Source of the DNA: Neisseria sp.
GTDB lineage: Bacteria; Pseudomonadota; Gammaproteobacteria; Burkholderiales; Neisseriaceae
Direction of reading: 5' to 3'
Length of the DNA: 64,000 bases
Assembly (NCBI RefSeq): GCF_030527965.1
Contig: NZ_JAUMZU010000002.1
Coordinates: 124,001-188,000, forward strand
Part shown: positions 17,828 to 26,349 of the stretch, piece after piece
Layout of the letters: every line of letters starts with the position of its first letter
Position numbering within the stretch: the stretch's first letter is position 1
Position numbers and translations under genes: made by a program
Notes under the pieces: model-generated
Databases searched by the model: none
What the model saw: only the letters and a program-made list of their open reading frames with translations
What the model was told of the DNA's origin: nothing

Positions 17828-17861
17828 AAATGCATTCCGAGCAAATTAAAAGGAACATCCG

Positions 17862-19064
17862 ATGAAAAATTACCAAGCGCCCGATCAACAAGGTTTTTTC
17901 GGCGAACACGGTGGCGTGTATGCGGCCGAAACTTTGATTCCTGCCCTGCAAGAATTGGCGGCAGCCTATGACGAAGCCAAAAAAGATCCTGCTTTCTGGG
18001 AAGCGTTTCATCAAGACTTAAAACATTATGTCGGCCGCCCCAGCCCCGTTTACCATGCCGAACGCCTGTCTGAAAAATTAGGCGGCGCGCAAATCTGGTT
18101 GAAGCGCGAAGACCTGAATCACACCGGTGCGCATAAAATCAACAACACCATCGGCCAAGCGCTGCTGGCCAAGCGCATGGGTAAAAAGCGCGTGATTGCC
18201 GAAACCGGCGCCGGTCAGCATGGCGTGGCGTCGGCAACTGTGGCCGCTCGGTTCGGCATGGAATGCCATGTTTATATGGGTGCGGATGATATTCAGCGCC
18301 AGGCGCCCAATGTGTTTCGCATGAAGTTGCTGGGTGCCGATGTGGTGAGCGTGGCCAGCGGCAGCCGCACGCTGAAAGATGCGATGAACGAAGCCATGCG
18401 CGAATGGGTTGCCCGGGTGGACGATACGTTTTACATCATCGGCACTGCCGCCGGCCCTGCGCCGTATCCTGAGATGGTGCGCGATTTCCAATGCGTGATT
18501 GGCAACGAAGCCAAAGCGCAGATGCTTGAAGCGATAGGCCGCCAGCCCGATGTTGCCGTGGCATGCGTCGGCGGCGGTTCTAACGCCATCGGTTTGTTTT
18601 ATCCTTATATCAGCGAAGAAAACGTGCGCTTGATCGGAGTGGAAGCAGGCGGTTTGGGCATCGATACGCCCCAACATGCGGCACCCATCAGCAGCAAGGC
18701 GCCTATAGGCGTGTTGCATGGCTTCCGCAGTTATTTAATGCAGGATGAAAACGGCCAAGTGCTGAGCACCCATTCGGTTTCAGCCGGTTTGGATTACCCC
18801 GGCATCGGCCCGGAGCACAGCCATCTGGCTGACGTCGGCCGCGTTGAATATACCGTGGCTAACGACGATGCCGCCTTACAGGCTTTTGATTTGCTATGCC
18901 AATACGAAGGCATTATTCCGGCTCTCGAATCCAGCCACGCGCTGGCTTGGGCGGTGGCTAATGCGCCGTCTATGGGCAAAGACCAAGTGATCCTGGTCAA
19001 CCTTTCTGGTCGCGGCGATAAAGACATCAATACCGTAGCAAAATTAAAGGGGATTGAGTTGTAA
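17862..19064 (+). CDS. trpB: Tryptophan synthase beta chain
   Basis: A 400-residue PLP enzyme of normal length. It has [11 protein letters not shown] near the N-terminus, the PLP-lysine motif [21 protein letters not shown], the phosphate loop G-G-G-S-N-A-I-G and the C-terminal L-S-G-R-G-D-K-D. It joins indole and serine to make tryptophan, normally in a complex with TrpA (here at 32.2 kb). A DUS variant at 18063-18074 is embedded in frame and encodes R-L-S-E-K-L. The stop codon overlaps the first base of the RNA element before the FmdE gene. Confidence 0.97.
   Translation: MKNYQAPDQQGFFGEHGGVYAAETLIPALQELAAAYDEAKKDPAFWEAFHQDLKHYVGRPSPVYHAERLSEKLGGAQIWLKREDLNHTGAHKINNTIGQALLAKRMGKKRVIAETGAGQHGVASATVAARFGMECHVYMGADDIQRQAPNVFRMKLLGADVVSVASGSRTLKDAMNEAMREWVARVDDTFYIIGTAAGPAPYPEMVRDFQCVIGNEAKAQMLEAIGRQPDVAVACVGGGSNAIGLFYPYISEENVRLIGVEAGGLGIDTPQHAAPISSKAPIGVLHGFRSYLMQDENGQVLSTHSVSAGLDYPGIGPEHSHLADVGRVEYTVANDDAALQAFDLLCQYEGIIPALESSHALAWAVANAPSMGKDQVILVNLSGRGDKDINTVAKLKGIEL
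18063..18074 (+). repeat. DUS variant inside trpB
   Basis: CGCCTGTCTGAA in frame, encoding R-L-S-E. Confidence 0.75.
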
Positions 19065-19149
19065 TATTCCTCGCCCGTGCAGCCGGCTGAAGGTAAGCTG
19101 CGTGCCGGCTCGGCAAACGGAAAAGGTTGTTCCATTTTTGGAGGAGTAT
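19064..19149 (+). promoter_or_regulatory. Candidate RBS-sequestering riboswitch before the FmdE gene
   Basis: A 9-bp outer helix joins ATATTCCTC (19064-19072) to GAGGAGTAT (19141-19149), with one U-G pair. The 3' strand is the GGAGGA Shine-Dalgarno of the FmdE gene, whose ATG is at 19153. Inside are CCGT/ACGG (19075-19078 with 19117-19120), a perfect 7-bp hairpin AGCCGGC/GCCGGCT (19081-19087 with 19104-19110) and a possible GGAA/TTCC hairpin (19119-19133). An enclosed multi-helix domain closed on the RBS is the layout of a translational riboswitch. Given the downstream gene, a molybdenum or tungsten cofactor RNA is the first family to test. Identity is unproven. Confidence 0.55.
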
Positions 19150-19152
19150 CCC

Positions 19153-19788
19153 ATGAGTACGATTGATTCATCCCGGATTTTTCCCGAATTTTTCGACCAA
19201 GCGCCTGTTTTACAAGTGCGTGATCCGTTGGCCGAATTTCTGGGCGCCGCCCAAGGCGGTTTGTTGACCTACCGTTATGAGGATGCCGTAAAACTGGCCG
19301 GTCATTCCTGCCCGACGGTGGCCAGCGCTTATCTGATGGTTATCCGCGGTCTGAAGGCTTTATACGGAAGCGAAATTCCGGAACGCGGCGGAATCGAAGT
19401 GTTGGTGAAAAAAGGGCGCGAGGAAGGAACGACCGGCGTTGTGGCGTCGATGGCAACGCTGTTGACCGGCGCCGCAACCGAAACCGGCTTTGGCGGTATG
19501 GGGCCGGCGGGGCGGTTTGCCCGACGTAATTTGCTCTCTTTCGACAATCCTATCGATTGCACGTTGTTGTTGCGTCGCCGCGATACGGGTCGGGCAGTAG
19601 AAGTTACCGCGCATGAAGAAGCGGTGCCTTGGCCGGAAGAAATGAAGGCCTTATTGCCGCTAGCGGTAAGCGGCAAGGCCAATGAGGAAGAGTTAAACCG
19701 TTTCCGAGAATTATGGCAGGGGCGGGTGCGTAAAATGCTGGTGGAATTTGCGGAAGACGACCGTTTGGTAGAAGTCCGCCTGGTTTGA
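19153..19788 (+). CDS. FmdE-domain protein
   Basis: A 211-residue protein. The block L-A-G-H-S-C-P-T-V-A-S-A-Y, with His51 and Cys53, is the metal-site signature of the FmdE family, named after a gene of the molybdenum formylmethanofuran dehydrogenase operon of archaea. The FmdE fold also occurs in bacteria without that enzyme, and its role there is unknown. It has no signal peptide. The RBS GGAGGA is the closing strand of the RNA element described upstream. A metal- or cofactor-related role is an inference from the family name and motif. Confidence 0.8.
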   Translation: MSTIDSSRIFPEFFDQAPVLQVRDPLAEFLGAAQGGLLTYRYEDAVKLAGHSCPTVASAYLMVIRGLKALYGSEIPERGGIEVLVKKGREEGTTGVVASMATLLTGAATETGFGGMGPAGRFARRNLLSFDNPIDCTLLLRRRDTGRAVEVTAHEEAVPWPEEMKALLPLAVSGKANEEELNRFRELWQGRVRKMLVEFAEDDRLVEVRLV

Positions 19789-19882
19789 TAGATGCGGTTT
19801 TATTTTCGTGATGCCGTTGGTGCGTTTCTGGGGTGGCCGAATGGTTGCTCTTAGATTAGAAATGAGTAGCCAAGGAAAGCTT

Positions 19883-19919
19883 AATGCCTGTCTGAAAAAT
19901 GTTCAGACAGGCATTTTTT
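19883..19919. terminator. DUS-pair terminator after the FmdE gene
   Basis: AATGCCTGTCTGAA (19883-19896) and its complement (19902-19915), then TTTTT. It lies between convergent genes. Confidence 0.87.
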
Positions 19920-19940
19920 GTTGTTAAGAGCAGAATGGCA

Positions 19941-20867
19941 TTATTCCTGCGCTTCGGCTAAGGTTTTTTCGATGGCATCGGCGTCAAACGATTTGGCTAT
20001 CAGTTCGAAACGGCTGTCGCGGCGCCAGGCAACTTGGCTGGCGCCCCAGTGCCCGTCGACCCAGTTGAGCCAAACCCATGTGCCCAAAACGCGAAAAATG
20101 CCTTTGGCTCGAACCAATCCTTCGGTGATTTGCGGCAGCTCGTTGAAAAAACGGGTAATTTTTTCGCCGTCAAAATCGCGTTCGGCCGAGAAGGTATAGC
20201 CTTGAGATTGAAAGCCCATGGTGTTGTCGGGAAGGGCTTTGAGGCGGTAGCGCGGCTTTTCGATAACCGGTGTGTCGAGCCAGCTTATGTCCATTTGCGC
20301 GTTTTCCACTTCGGCTATGCGGGCTTTGGGCGGAAAGAGCTTGGCGGCTTGATCCCGAAAAGCGGTCATTTGCTCGGGCGTGCATAAATCGGTTTTGCTG
20401 GCGACCAAAACGTCGCATACGCTGATTTGGTCTTTATATAGGGCTTGCTGCGCATAATCGGGGTCGATGAATTGGCGCGGATCGACAATGGTAAATACGG
20501 CGCCGATGTCGAGCAATTGGTCGAACGGCGAAGCTTTGAGCTCGTCTATCACGCTGGCGGCATGGGCGAGCCCGCTGGCTTCTATTAGTATGCGGTCGGG
20601 TTTGTTACCGCTGATCATACGGTTGATGGTGTTGCCCATCTGGGGGCCGGCGATGCAGCAGAGGCAGCCGCCGGCAATCTCGGCTACGGGAATACCGTTG
20701 TCGCTCAATACGGCGCCGTCGATGCCGATTTCGCCGAATTCGTTAACCAGAATCACCCATTTTTCGGCCGGGTCTTTTTGCGCCATCAGGCTTTTTAAGG
20801 CAGTGGTTTTTCCGGTTCCGAGAAAGCCGGAAATTAAGTGTACTTTGGCTTTTTTTATTTTTGACAT
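19941..20867 (-). CDS. COG0523-family zinc-metallochaperone GTPase (CobW/ZigA-like)
   Basis: A 308-residue GTPase. Walker A is G-F-L-G-T-G-K-T-T (residues 14-22), the family's metal motif C-L-C-C is at Cys68-Cys71 after E-I-A-G-G, E-A-S-G-L-A is the switch, and S-K-T-D is the base-recognition motif. The C-terminal CobW_C domain ends with W-R-R-D-S-R-F-E. It lacks the long His-rich insert seen in hydrogenase or nickel homologues. The start overlaps the end of the Zur gene by 13 bases, so the two are coupled. With Zur next to it, delivery of zinc to client enzymes under scarcity is the likely job. Confidence 0.88.
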   Translation of the reverse strand: MSKIKKAKVHLISGFLGTGKTTALKSLMAQKDPAEKWVILVNEFGEIGIDGAVLSDNGIPVAEIAGGCLCCIAGPQMGNTINRMISGNKPDRILIEASGLAHAASVIDELKASPFDQLLDIGAVFTIVDPRQFIDPDYAQQALYKDQISVCDVLVASKTDLCTPEQMTAFRDQAAKLFPPKARIAEVENAQMDISWLDTPVIEKPRYRLKALPDNTMGFQSQGYTFSAERDFDGEKITRFFNELPQITEGLVRAKGIFRVLGTWVWLNWVDGHWGASQVAWRRDSRFELIAKSFDADAIEKTLAEAQE

Positions 20868-21325
20868 TGTTTGCATATTCCTGTGAGGACCAGATGCTCT
20901 TCTTTGAGCAGGAATCCGCTGGCGGCGACGCCTTGTTGCAGTGCCGCCCATTCTTTGCTGAGGGTTTGTTCGTCGACCGTACCGCATTCTGTGCAGACGA
21001 GGATAAACGCGCTGTGATGGTGGGCGTTGGATTCCTCTTCATGGCAGTGGCTGTTGCATTCGTGTTGCGCATGGCTGCATAAAACGTAGCCGTTGACTGC
21101 GGCCACTTTGTGCAGTATGCCTTGTTCCACCCAGAAATCGAGCGCCCGGTAGGCGGTGGGTGGGGCAACGGGGCTATCGCTTTGCTGCTGCATAAGCGAT
21201 AACACGGTATAGGCTTTGATGACGCCGCTTTGCTGCAAAACCAAGTCGAGCACTTGTTCTCGCAGGGCGGTAATTTGCGCGCCGTTTTCACGGCAGCGCT
21301 CAAGGATTGTTTGTTTTGGGTTCAT
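20855..21325 (-). CDS. zur: Fur-family zinc uptake regulator
   Basis: A 156-residue winged-helix Fur-family repressor. The DNA-binding half includes R-E-Q-V-L-D-L-V-L and P-P-T-A-Y-R-A-L-D-F-W, where most Fur family members have Y-R-x-L-x-x-L. The metal half has the CxxC pairs C-T-E-C and C-K-Q-C that form the structural zinc site, plus a His/Cys-rich stretch (H-E-C-N-S-H-C-H). Pairing with a COG0523 GTPase supports Zur rather than Fur or PerR. The start at 21325 (MNPKQTILER) is chosen over an ATG at 21364 because the extra residues are not conserved. Confidence 0.85.
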   Translation of the reverse strand: MNPKQTILERCRENGAQITALREQVLDLVLQQSGVIKAYTVLSLMQQQSDSPVAPPTAYRALDFWVEQGILHKVAAVNGYVLCSHAQHECNSHCHEEESNAHHHSAFILVCTECGTVDEQTLSKEWAALQQGVAASGFLLKEEHLVLTGICKQCQK

Positions 21326-21372
21326 CCTGAAGTTCCTGCAAGCTTGGTTGGCGTGGACTTTCATTATAACCG

Positions 21373-21418
21373 AAATGCCTGTCTGAAAGCGGCTATGGAT
21401 GTTTTCAGACAGGCATTT
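21373..21418. terminator. DUS-pair hairpin between zur and ydfG
   Basis: AAATGCCTGTCTGAAA (21373-21388) and its complement (21403-21418) enclose a 14-nt loop. It is positioned to end ydfG transcription on the minus strand. Confidence 0.75.
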
Positions 21419-21438
21419 TGCTTGCTTGGCAAGGCGAA

Positions 21439-22185
21439 TTAGCCGCGAGTTACGGGCAGGGCGCCGAAAGCTTGGGCGGTGGGCATGATTTCGATGGAGT
21501 TGACGTTCATGTGTTTAGGCCGCTGATAGAGCCATAGTGCGGTGTCGGCAATGTCTTGGGCGCTGATGTAGGCAACGTTTTCGTAAAGTTTTTCCGCGCG
21601 TTCGTCGTCTCCTTTAAAGCGGACATTGGAGAATTCGGTGCCGCCGCACAGGCCGGGTTCGATATTGGTCACGCGTACGCCGCTGCCTTGCAAATCGGCG
21701 CGCAGATTGAGGGAAAACTGGCGGACAAAGGCTTTGGTTGCGCCGTAGACATTACCGCCCGGGTAGGGGTAGGTGCCGGCGATGGAGCCGATATTGATGA
21801 CATAGCCCTCTTGCCGCGCCACCATTTCGGGCAATATTTTACGGGTCAGGTAAGTTAGGCCGATGACGTTGGTCTGAATCATGGTTTGCCAATCGTTAAA
21901 ATCAGCGTTATGGGCCGGCTCCAACCCCAGCGCCAAGCCGGCGTTGTTAATCAGGCAGTCGATGGCGGCAAACGGCTCGGGTAGGTTTTGCAGGGCGGCA
22001 TCGATGGCGGCGGTATCGGTCATATCCATGGCAACAGGATGGAACAGTTCGCCTAAAGCGGTTTGCATCGATTCCAGTTTGCTTAGCCTGCGCGCGGCGC
22101 CGACAACCGGATAGCCGGCTGCTACAAATGTTTCACACATTGCCCGGCCGAAGCCGGCAGATGCGCCTGTAATTAAGATGGCCAT
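21439..22185 (-). CDS. ydfG: SDR-family NADP-dependent 3-hydroxy acid dehydrogenase
   Basis: A 248-residue classical short-chain dehydrogenase. It has T-G-A-S-A-G-F-G for the cofactor, N-N-A-G-L-A-L-G, the catalytic Ser in I-G-S-I-A-G, and Y-G-A-T-K for Tyr and Lys. The F-V-R-Q-F-S-L-N-L-R and I-E-P-G-L-x-G-G-T-E-F-S-N-V-R-F-K-G-D-D blocks are those of YdfG, which oxidises L-allo-threonine, serine and 3-hydroxy acids, and reduces malonic semialdehyde in the pyrimidine Rut pathway. The length matches the E. coli protein. The ATG at 22185 has a GGAG-type RBS. Confidence 0.9.
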   Translation of the reverse strand: MAILITGASAGFGRAMCETFVAAGYPVVGAARRLSKLESMQTALGELFHPVAMDMTDTAAIDAALQNLPEPFAAIDCLINNAGLALGLEPAHNADFNDWQTMIQTNVIGLTYLTRKILPEMVARQEGYVINIGSIAGTYPYPGGNVYGATKAFVRQFSLNLRADLQGSGVRVTNIEPGLCGGTEFSNVRFKGDDERAEKLYENVAYISAQDIADTALWLYQRPKHMNVNSIEIMPTAQAFGALPVTRG

Positions 22186-22311
22186 ATTATTTCTCCTTTC
22201 GTTTTGGATGGTGTTTCGGGTATTATAACAAACGGATTGACTCAATCCGCTTAATAAAATAAGTGCCTGCGAAGCGGGCTATAAATACTAACAATATTCA
22301 AGGAATATCAA

Positions 22312-22761
22312 ATGACTAACAAAATCTTATTGGCTGCTGCGGTAGCCGTGTTGATGAGTGCGTGCGGCGGAAGCGGCAGCGCTCAGGAAAAAGGGCCGAT
22401 TTCAGAAGCCAGAACGGCTGCGTTTAAAGCCATGATGCCCGAATATGTGGGCATGGGAAAAGTATTGAACGGCGATGAAGCATTTGATGCGGAGCAATTT
22501 AAAAAATCCGCCGCAACGTTTGCACAAAATGCGCGCAAACCGTTTGAGCATTTTCAAAATGACACGGCCGGTAACGGCCATGCCTTGCCTGAAATTTGGA
22601 GCAAGCCGGCCGAATATCAGGCAAGGCACGAAAAATTTATCGCAGCGGTAGACGAGTTGAATGCGAAAGCGCAAACAGGCAAGATGGATGAAATTAAAGC
22701 GGCCTACGGGCAGGTAAGCGCCAGCTGCAAATCTTGCCACAGCAGCTTCAGAAGCAATTGA
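22312..22761 (+). CDS. cycP: Lipoprotein cytochrome c'
   Basis: A 149-residue protein with signal MTNKILLAAAVAVLMSAC, so a lipoprotein anchored at Cys18. It is followed by a four-helix Cytochrom_C_2 domain whose heme motif C-K-S-C-H lies at the extreme C-terminus (residues 139-143), as in all cytochromes c'. This is high-spin heme that binds NO. In Neisseria, cytochrome c' (CycP) is an outer-envelope lipoprotein that protects against nitric oxide, and this fits. It lies alone with its own terminator. Confidence 0.9.
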   Translation: MTNKILLAAAVAVLMSACGGSGSAQEKGPISEARTAAFKAMMPEYVGMGKVLNGDEAFDAEQFKKSAATFAQNARKPFEHFQNDTAGNGHALPEIWSKPAEYQARHEKFIAAVDELNAKAQTGKMDEIKAAYGQVSASCKSCHSSFRSN

Positions 22762-22773
22762 TGCCTGTCTGAA
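22762..22773 (+). repeat. DUS after cycP
   Basis: An exact TGCCTGTCTGAA starting one base after the cycP stop codon. Confidence 0.85.
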
Positions 22774-22780
22774 AAATAGA

Positions 22781-22812
22781 AAACCGCCCGCATAAAACGG
22801 GCGGTTTTTTTT
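22781..22812. terminator. Non-DUS terminator between cycP and dctA
   Basis: AAACCGCCCG and CGGGCGGTTT form a GC-rich 10-bp stem with a 6-nt loop followed by a long T-run. It is strong for cycP. Confidence 0.9.
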
Positions 22813-22822
22813 TAAGGCAGCC

Positions 22823-24160
22823 TTATTCGTAGGTTGTGTTCAAATCGGTATTTAATTTGCCATCCAATGCCGCATTAAGCTGATCTTTATCCAGAGCGTT
22901 TTCCCAGCGTGCAACAACAATGGTGGCACATGCGTTGCCAACCAGATTGGTCAGCGCGCGGCATTCCGACATGAAGCGGTCGATACCCAGAATCAGCGCC
23001 ATGCCTTCTACCGGTACGGACGGTACGACCGACAAAGTAGCCGCCAGCGTGATAAAGCCTGCGCCTGTAACGCCGGCAGCGCCTTTTGAGCTCAGCATGG
23101 CAACCAGCAGCAGCGTGATCTGATCGGAAATGCTCAAATCAATATTCATGGCTTGGGCGATGAATAGCGCCGCCATCGTCATATAGATGTTGGTACCGTC
23201 GAGATTGAACGAATAACCGGTTGGGATAACCAAGCCGACAACTGATTTTTCGCAGCCCGCACGTTGCATTTTTTGCATCAGAGTAGGCAATGCGGCTTCG
23301 GATGAAGAGGTGCCCAATACCAGCCAGAGTTCTTCTTTGATGTAACGTATCATTTTCAGAATGGAAAAGCCGTTATATTTGGCAACCGAACCCAACACGA
23401 TTAAGACGAACAAAAACGAGGTAATGTAGAAGGTGGCGACCAGAAAAAACAGGCTGCTAACCGATTGGATGCCATACTTGCCGATGGTAAAAGCCATGGC
23501 GCCAAAAGCACCAATCGGCGCGGCTTTCATCAAGATAGCCACCATTTTGAATACCGGTGCCGAGAATTCTTGCAGCAGATTGGTAATCGGGCGCGCTTTT
23601 TCACCGATGGAGGCAAGCGAAATACCGAATAAAACGGCCACAAATAAAACCTGCAGGATATTGCCTTCCGCCAGCGGGCTGACGATGGTGGTCGGAATAA
23701 TGTTGAGCAAGAAGCCGACTATGGAAGATTCCTTCGCTTTGCCGGTATATTCCGCCACTTTGCTGAGGTCTTTGCTGTTTAGCGTGGCTGGGTCGATATT
23801 CAGACCGGAGCCGGGGTGGATGACATTGGCAACGATAATGCCGATGATGAGGGCTAAGGTGGAGAAGGTTAGGAAATAAGCAAACGATTTGCCGACAACC
23901 CGGCCCATGGTTTTCAAATTGCTCATGCCGGCGATGCCGGTTACCACGGTAAGGAAAATCACCGGTGCGATAATCATTTTAACCAACTTGATAAAGCCGT
24001 CGCCCAGCGGTTTCATTTTAGTGCCCAAATCAGGCATGAAATGGCCGAGCAGAATGCCGACAATGATGGCGAAAATCACTTGTACATACAAAATTTGGTA
24101 GAATTTTTGTTTGCGTAGCGGTTGTGAGTCTTGCAACTCAGAAGGGTCGATATTCAACAT
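22823..24160 (-). CDS. dctA: C4-dicarboxylate transport protein DctA
   Basis: A 445-residue sodium/proton-coupled symporter of the DAACS family. It has [25 protein letters not shown], the re-entrant loop [10 protein letters not shown], the substrate helix G-Y-S-F-N-L-D-G-T and the second loop [13 protein letters not shown]. These agree with DctA rather than GltP. It takes up succinate, fumarate and malate across the inner membrane. The gene is monocistronic, with an AT-rich 150-bp upstream region. Confidence 0.93.
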   Translation of the reverse strand: MLNIDPSELQDSQPLRKQKFYQILYVQVIFAIIVGILLGHFMPDLGTKMKPLGDGFIKLVKMIIAPVIFLTVVTGIAGMSNLKTMGRVVGKSFAYFLTFSTLALIIGIIVANVIHPGSGLNIDPATLNSKDLSKVAEYTGKAKESSIVGFLLNIIPTTIVSPLAEGNILQVLFVAVLFGISLASIGEKARPITNLLQEFSAPVFKMVAILMKAAPIGAFGAMAFTIGKYGIQSVSSLFFLVATFYITSFLFVLIVLGSVAKYNGFSILKMIRYIKEELWLVLGTSSSEAALPTLMQKMQRAGCEKSVVGLVIPTGYSFNLDGTNIYMTMAALFIAQAMNIDLSISDQITLLLVAMLSSKGAAGVTGAGFITLAATLSVVPSVPVEGMALILGIDRFMSECRALTNLVGNACATIVVARWENALDKDQLNAALDGKLNTDLNTTYE

Positions 24161-24487
24161 TCTGAAATCCTCTGTAACTTATTTTTCTTAAATGAATGTT
24201 GCACTACATCGTGCAACATTCGTGTGAATTTACAAGCTAGCGCAAATTAATGCAAACTCAATTTGTTTAAAATTCAAAAAAATTTAATATATAAATGATT
24301 TTAAAGGGTAATAAAATTCATGCCTGTCTGAAAAAGAGGTTTTCAGACAGGCATGAATTAGTTTGTTAAACGCTGAAATGGTTTTATGGATGGCGTGGTT
24401 TTATAACATCTGATTACAATGAGTGCCATCTGTTGCCATAAATATCGGCATCGTGATTTAAAAAAGGTTGCCCGTAGGCAACCTTGA
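24161..24487. other. 327-bp gap: dctA upstream region and a long DUS hairpin
   Basis: From 24161 to about 24310 the sequence is AT-rich and holds the minus-strand dctA promoter region. The DUS hairpin at 24316-24358 follows. Beyond it I see nothing else recognisable up to the next stop. Confidence 0.5.
24316..24358. terminator. 19-bp DUS-pair hairpin
   Basis: ATTCATGCCTGTCTGAAAA (24316-24334) and its exact complement (24340-24358) around a 5-nt loop. The stem extends well beyond the DUS. It lies downstream of the UPF0210 gene. Confidence 0.75.
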
Positions 24488-25843
24488 TTAATTTTTAAGC
24501 GACTGAACCGGTGCGGGGATGCGGCCGCCGCGATTAACAAACACTTCGCAGCTTCCTTCTTTTACCGGCATGATAGGCGCATAGCCAAGCAAACCGCCGA
24601 ATTCTACGCTCTCGCCCACATCTTTGCCGGGTACAGGAATGATGCGCACGGCGGTGGTTTTGCTGTTAATCATGCCGATGGCAGCCTCGTCGGCGATGAT
24701 GCCGCTGATGGTGGCCGCGCTGGTTCGGCCGGGCACGGCAATCATGTCTAATCCGACGGAGCAAACCGCGGTCATTGCTTCGAGTTTGTCGAGCGTGAGC
24801 ACGCCCGCTTCGGCGGCGGCAATCATGCCTTCGTCTTCGGATACGGGAATAAACGCGCCGCTCAAACCGCCGACAGCAGAAGAGGCCATCATGCCGCCTT
24901 TTTTGACGGCATCGTTCAACAGCGCTAAGGCGGCGGTGGTGCCGTGGGTGCCGCAGACGCTCAGACCCATGGCTTCTAGAATGCGGGCAACCGAATCGCC
25001 GACGGCTGGCGTGGGAGCGAGTGATAAATCGAGAATGCCAAATGGAATATTCAGCCGTTGCGCGGCTTCCTGACCGATAAGCTCGCCGACGCGGGTGATT
25101 TTAAAGGCGGTTTTTTTTACGATTTCGGCGATTTCGGTCAGATTTTCGCTTGTGCAGCCGGCCAATGCGGCTTGTACAACGCCGGGGCCGGATACGCCGA
25201 CGTTCAACATCACGTCGCCTTCACCCGAGCCGTGGAAGGCGCCGGCCATAAAAGGGTTATCGTCTACTGCGTTGCAGAAAACAACGATTTTGGCGCAGCC
25301 GAAGCCTTCGGGCGTGGTTTCGGCGGTGCGTTTGATGGTTTCGCCCATGAGCTTGACGGCATCCATGTTGATACCGGCGCGGGTGCTGCCGATGTTGACC
25401 GAGCTGCAAACGATATCGGTGGTGCGCATGGCTTCGGGTATGGAGCGGATGAGCACTTCGCCGGAAGGCGTCAGCCCTTTGGGTGCCAGCGTGGAGAACC
25501 CGCCGATGAAGGATACGCCGATGGCTTTGGCCGCTTTGTCTAAAGTTTGGGCTATGGAAACGTAGCTGTCGGCGCCGGTGGCGGCGGCAATTTGGGCGAT
25601 GGGCGTAACGGAAATGCGCTGGTTGACAATCGGAATGCCGTATTTGGCGGAAAGGTAATGGGCGGTGGAGACCAGATCTTTGCCGATACGGGTGATTTTG
25701 TTATAGATGTTTTGATTGAGCGTGTCGATGTCGGGGCTGATGCAATCGTGCAGGTCTATGCCTATGGTCAGCGTTCGCACGTCGAAATTCTGATCGGAAA
25801 CCATGCGTATGGTTTCCAAAATCTCGCTTGATTGGATACTCAT
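24488..25843 (-). CDS. UPF0210 / DUF711 family protein
   Basis: A 451-residue protein matching UPF0210 from its opening [14 protein letters not shown] through to [14 protein letters not shown]. It is Gly/Ala-rich with a glycyl-radical (PFL-like) fold in solved relatives, but it lacks a recognised glycyl-radical motif. The function is unknown. It lies 17 bases downstream of an ACT-domain gene. This pair is conserved across many bacteria, so the ACT protein probably regulates or partners it. Confidence 0.87.
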   Translation of the reverse strand: MSIQSSEILETIRMVSDQNFDVRTLTIGIDLHDCISPDIDTLNQNIYNKITRIGKDLVSTAHYLSAKYGIPIVNQRISVTPIAQIAAATGADSYVSIAQTLDKAAKAIGVSFIGGFSTLAPKGLTPSGEVLIRSIPEAMRTTDIVCSSVNIGSTRAGINMDAVKLMGETIKRTAETTPEGFGCAKIVVFCNAVDDNPFMAGAFHGSGEGDVMLNVGVSGPGVVQAALAGCTSENLTEIAEIVKKTAFKITRVGELIGQEAAQRLNIPFGILDLSLAPTPAVGDSVARILEAMGLSVCGTHGTTAALALLNDAVKKGGMMASSAVGGLSGAFIPVSEDEGMIAAAEAGVLTLDKLEAMTAVCSVGLDMIAVPGRTSAATISGIIADEAAIGMINSKTTAVRIIPVPGKDVGESVEFGGLLGYAPIMPVKEGSCEVFVNRGGRIPAPVQSLKN

Positions 25844-25860
25844 TCGGCGGCCTTTCTGGG

Positions 25861-26133
25861 TCAGATGCGGTGCATGGCGTTGAACAGGTCTTCGTTTTGC
25901 ATGCGGATGTCCAACGCAAGTTTTTTACCTTCTGCAGCAAACAAATCGAGAATTTCCTGGCGGGATTTTGGGCATTTTGAGGTGTCGGCCAAAATAATCA
26001 TGGTAAAGAAATCATCCATTAATTGCTGGCTGATGTTGAGAATGTTCAACTGGTTTTCGGCGAGTAGCTTGGATACGTCGTACACGATGCCGATGCGGTC
26101 TTTGCCGATAACGGTAATCACTGAATTGCTCAT
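25861..26133 (-). CDS. ACT-domain protein (UPF0237)
   Basis: A 90-residue single ACT domain. [16 protein letters not shown] is the amino-acid-binding loop seen in GcvR and related ACT regulators, followed by N-I-L-N-I-S-Q. Free-standing UPF0237 proteins of this size precede UPF0210 genes in many genomes. A regulatory role sensing an amino acid is inferred. The start at 26133 leaves the DUS hairpin in the leader. Confidence 0.88.
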   Translation of the reverse strand: MSNSVITVIGKDRIGIVYDVSKLLAENQLNILNISQQLMDDFFTMIILADTSKCPKSRQEILDLFAAEGKKLALDIRMQNEDLFNAMHRI

Positions 26134-26158
26134 GGCGGTATTTTCCTGAAGGTTGAGT

Positions 26159-26200
26159 TTTTCAGACAGGCATTTTGTAATCGAAATGCCTGTCTGAAAA
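26159..26200. repeat. Inverted DUS pair in the ACT gene leader
   Basis: TTTTCAGACAGGCATTT (26159-26175) pairs with 26184-26200 around an 8-nt loop, 25 bases upstream of the ACT gene start. No T-run follows. Confidence 0.8.
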
Positions 26201-26349
26201 CATAGGAAGGGCGTGACGCTATTATAACCGAATCGTGCTGGCGACTGAAAAATCTTGAAAACCGCGGGAACCACTTCTCCTATCCGGCTATCTTAGCCAT
26301 ATCTTGCAGATTGTCTCGATGATTAAAACAGAAAGAAAAGAGAATATAC

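Noticed and set aside
21355..21375. ATTATAAC near the zur start as a Zur box
   Set aside because: Only half of the expected palindrome is present, and the same TTATAAC string occurs before other genes (for example 26222), so it is not specific.
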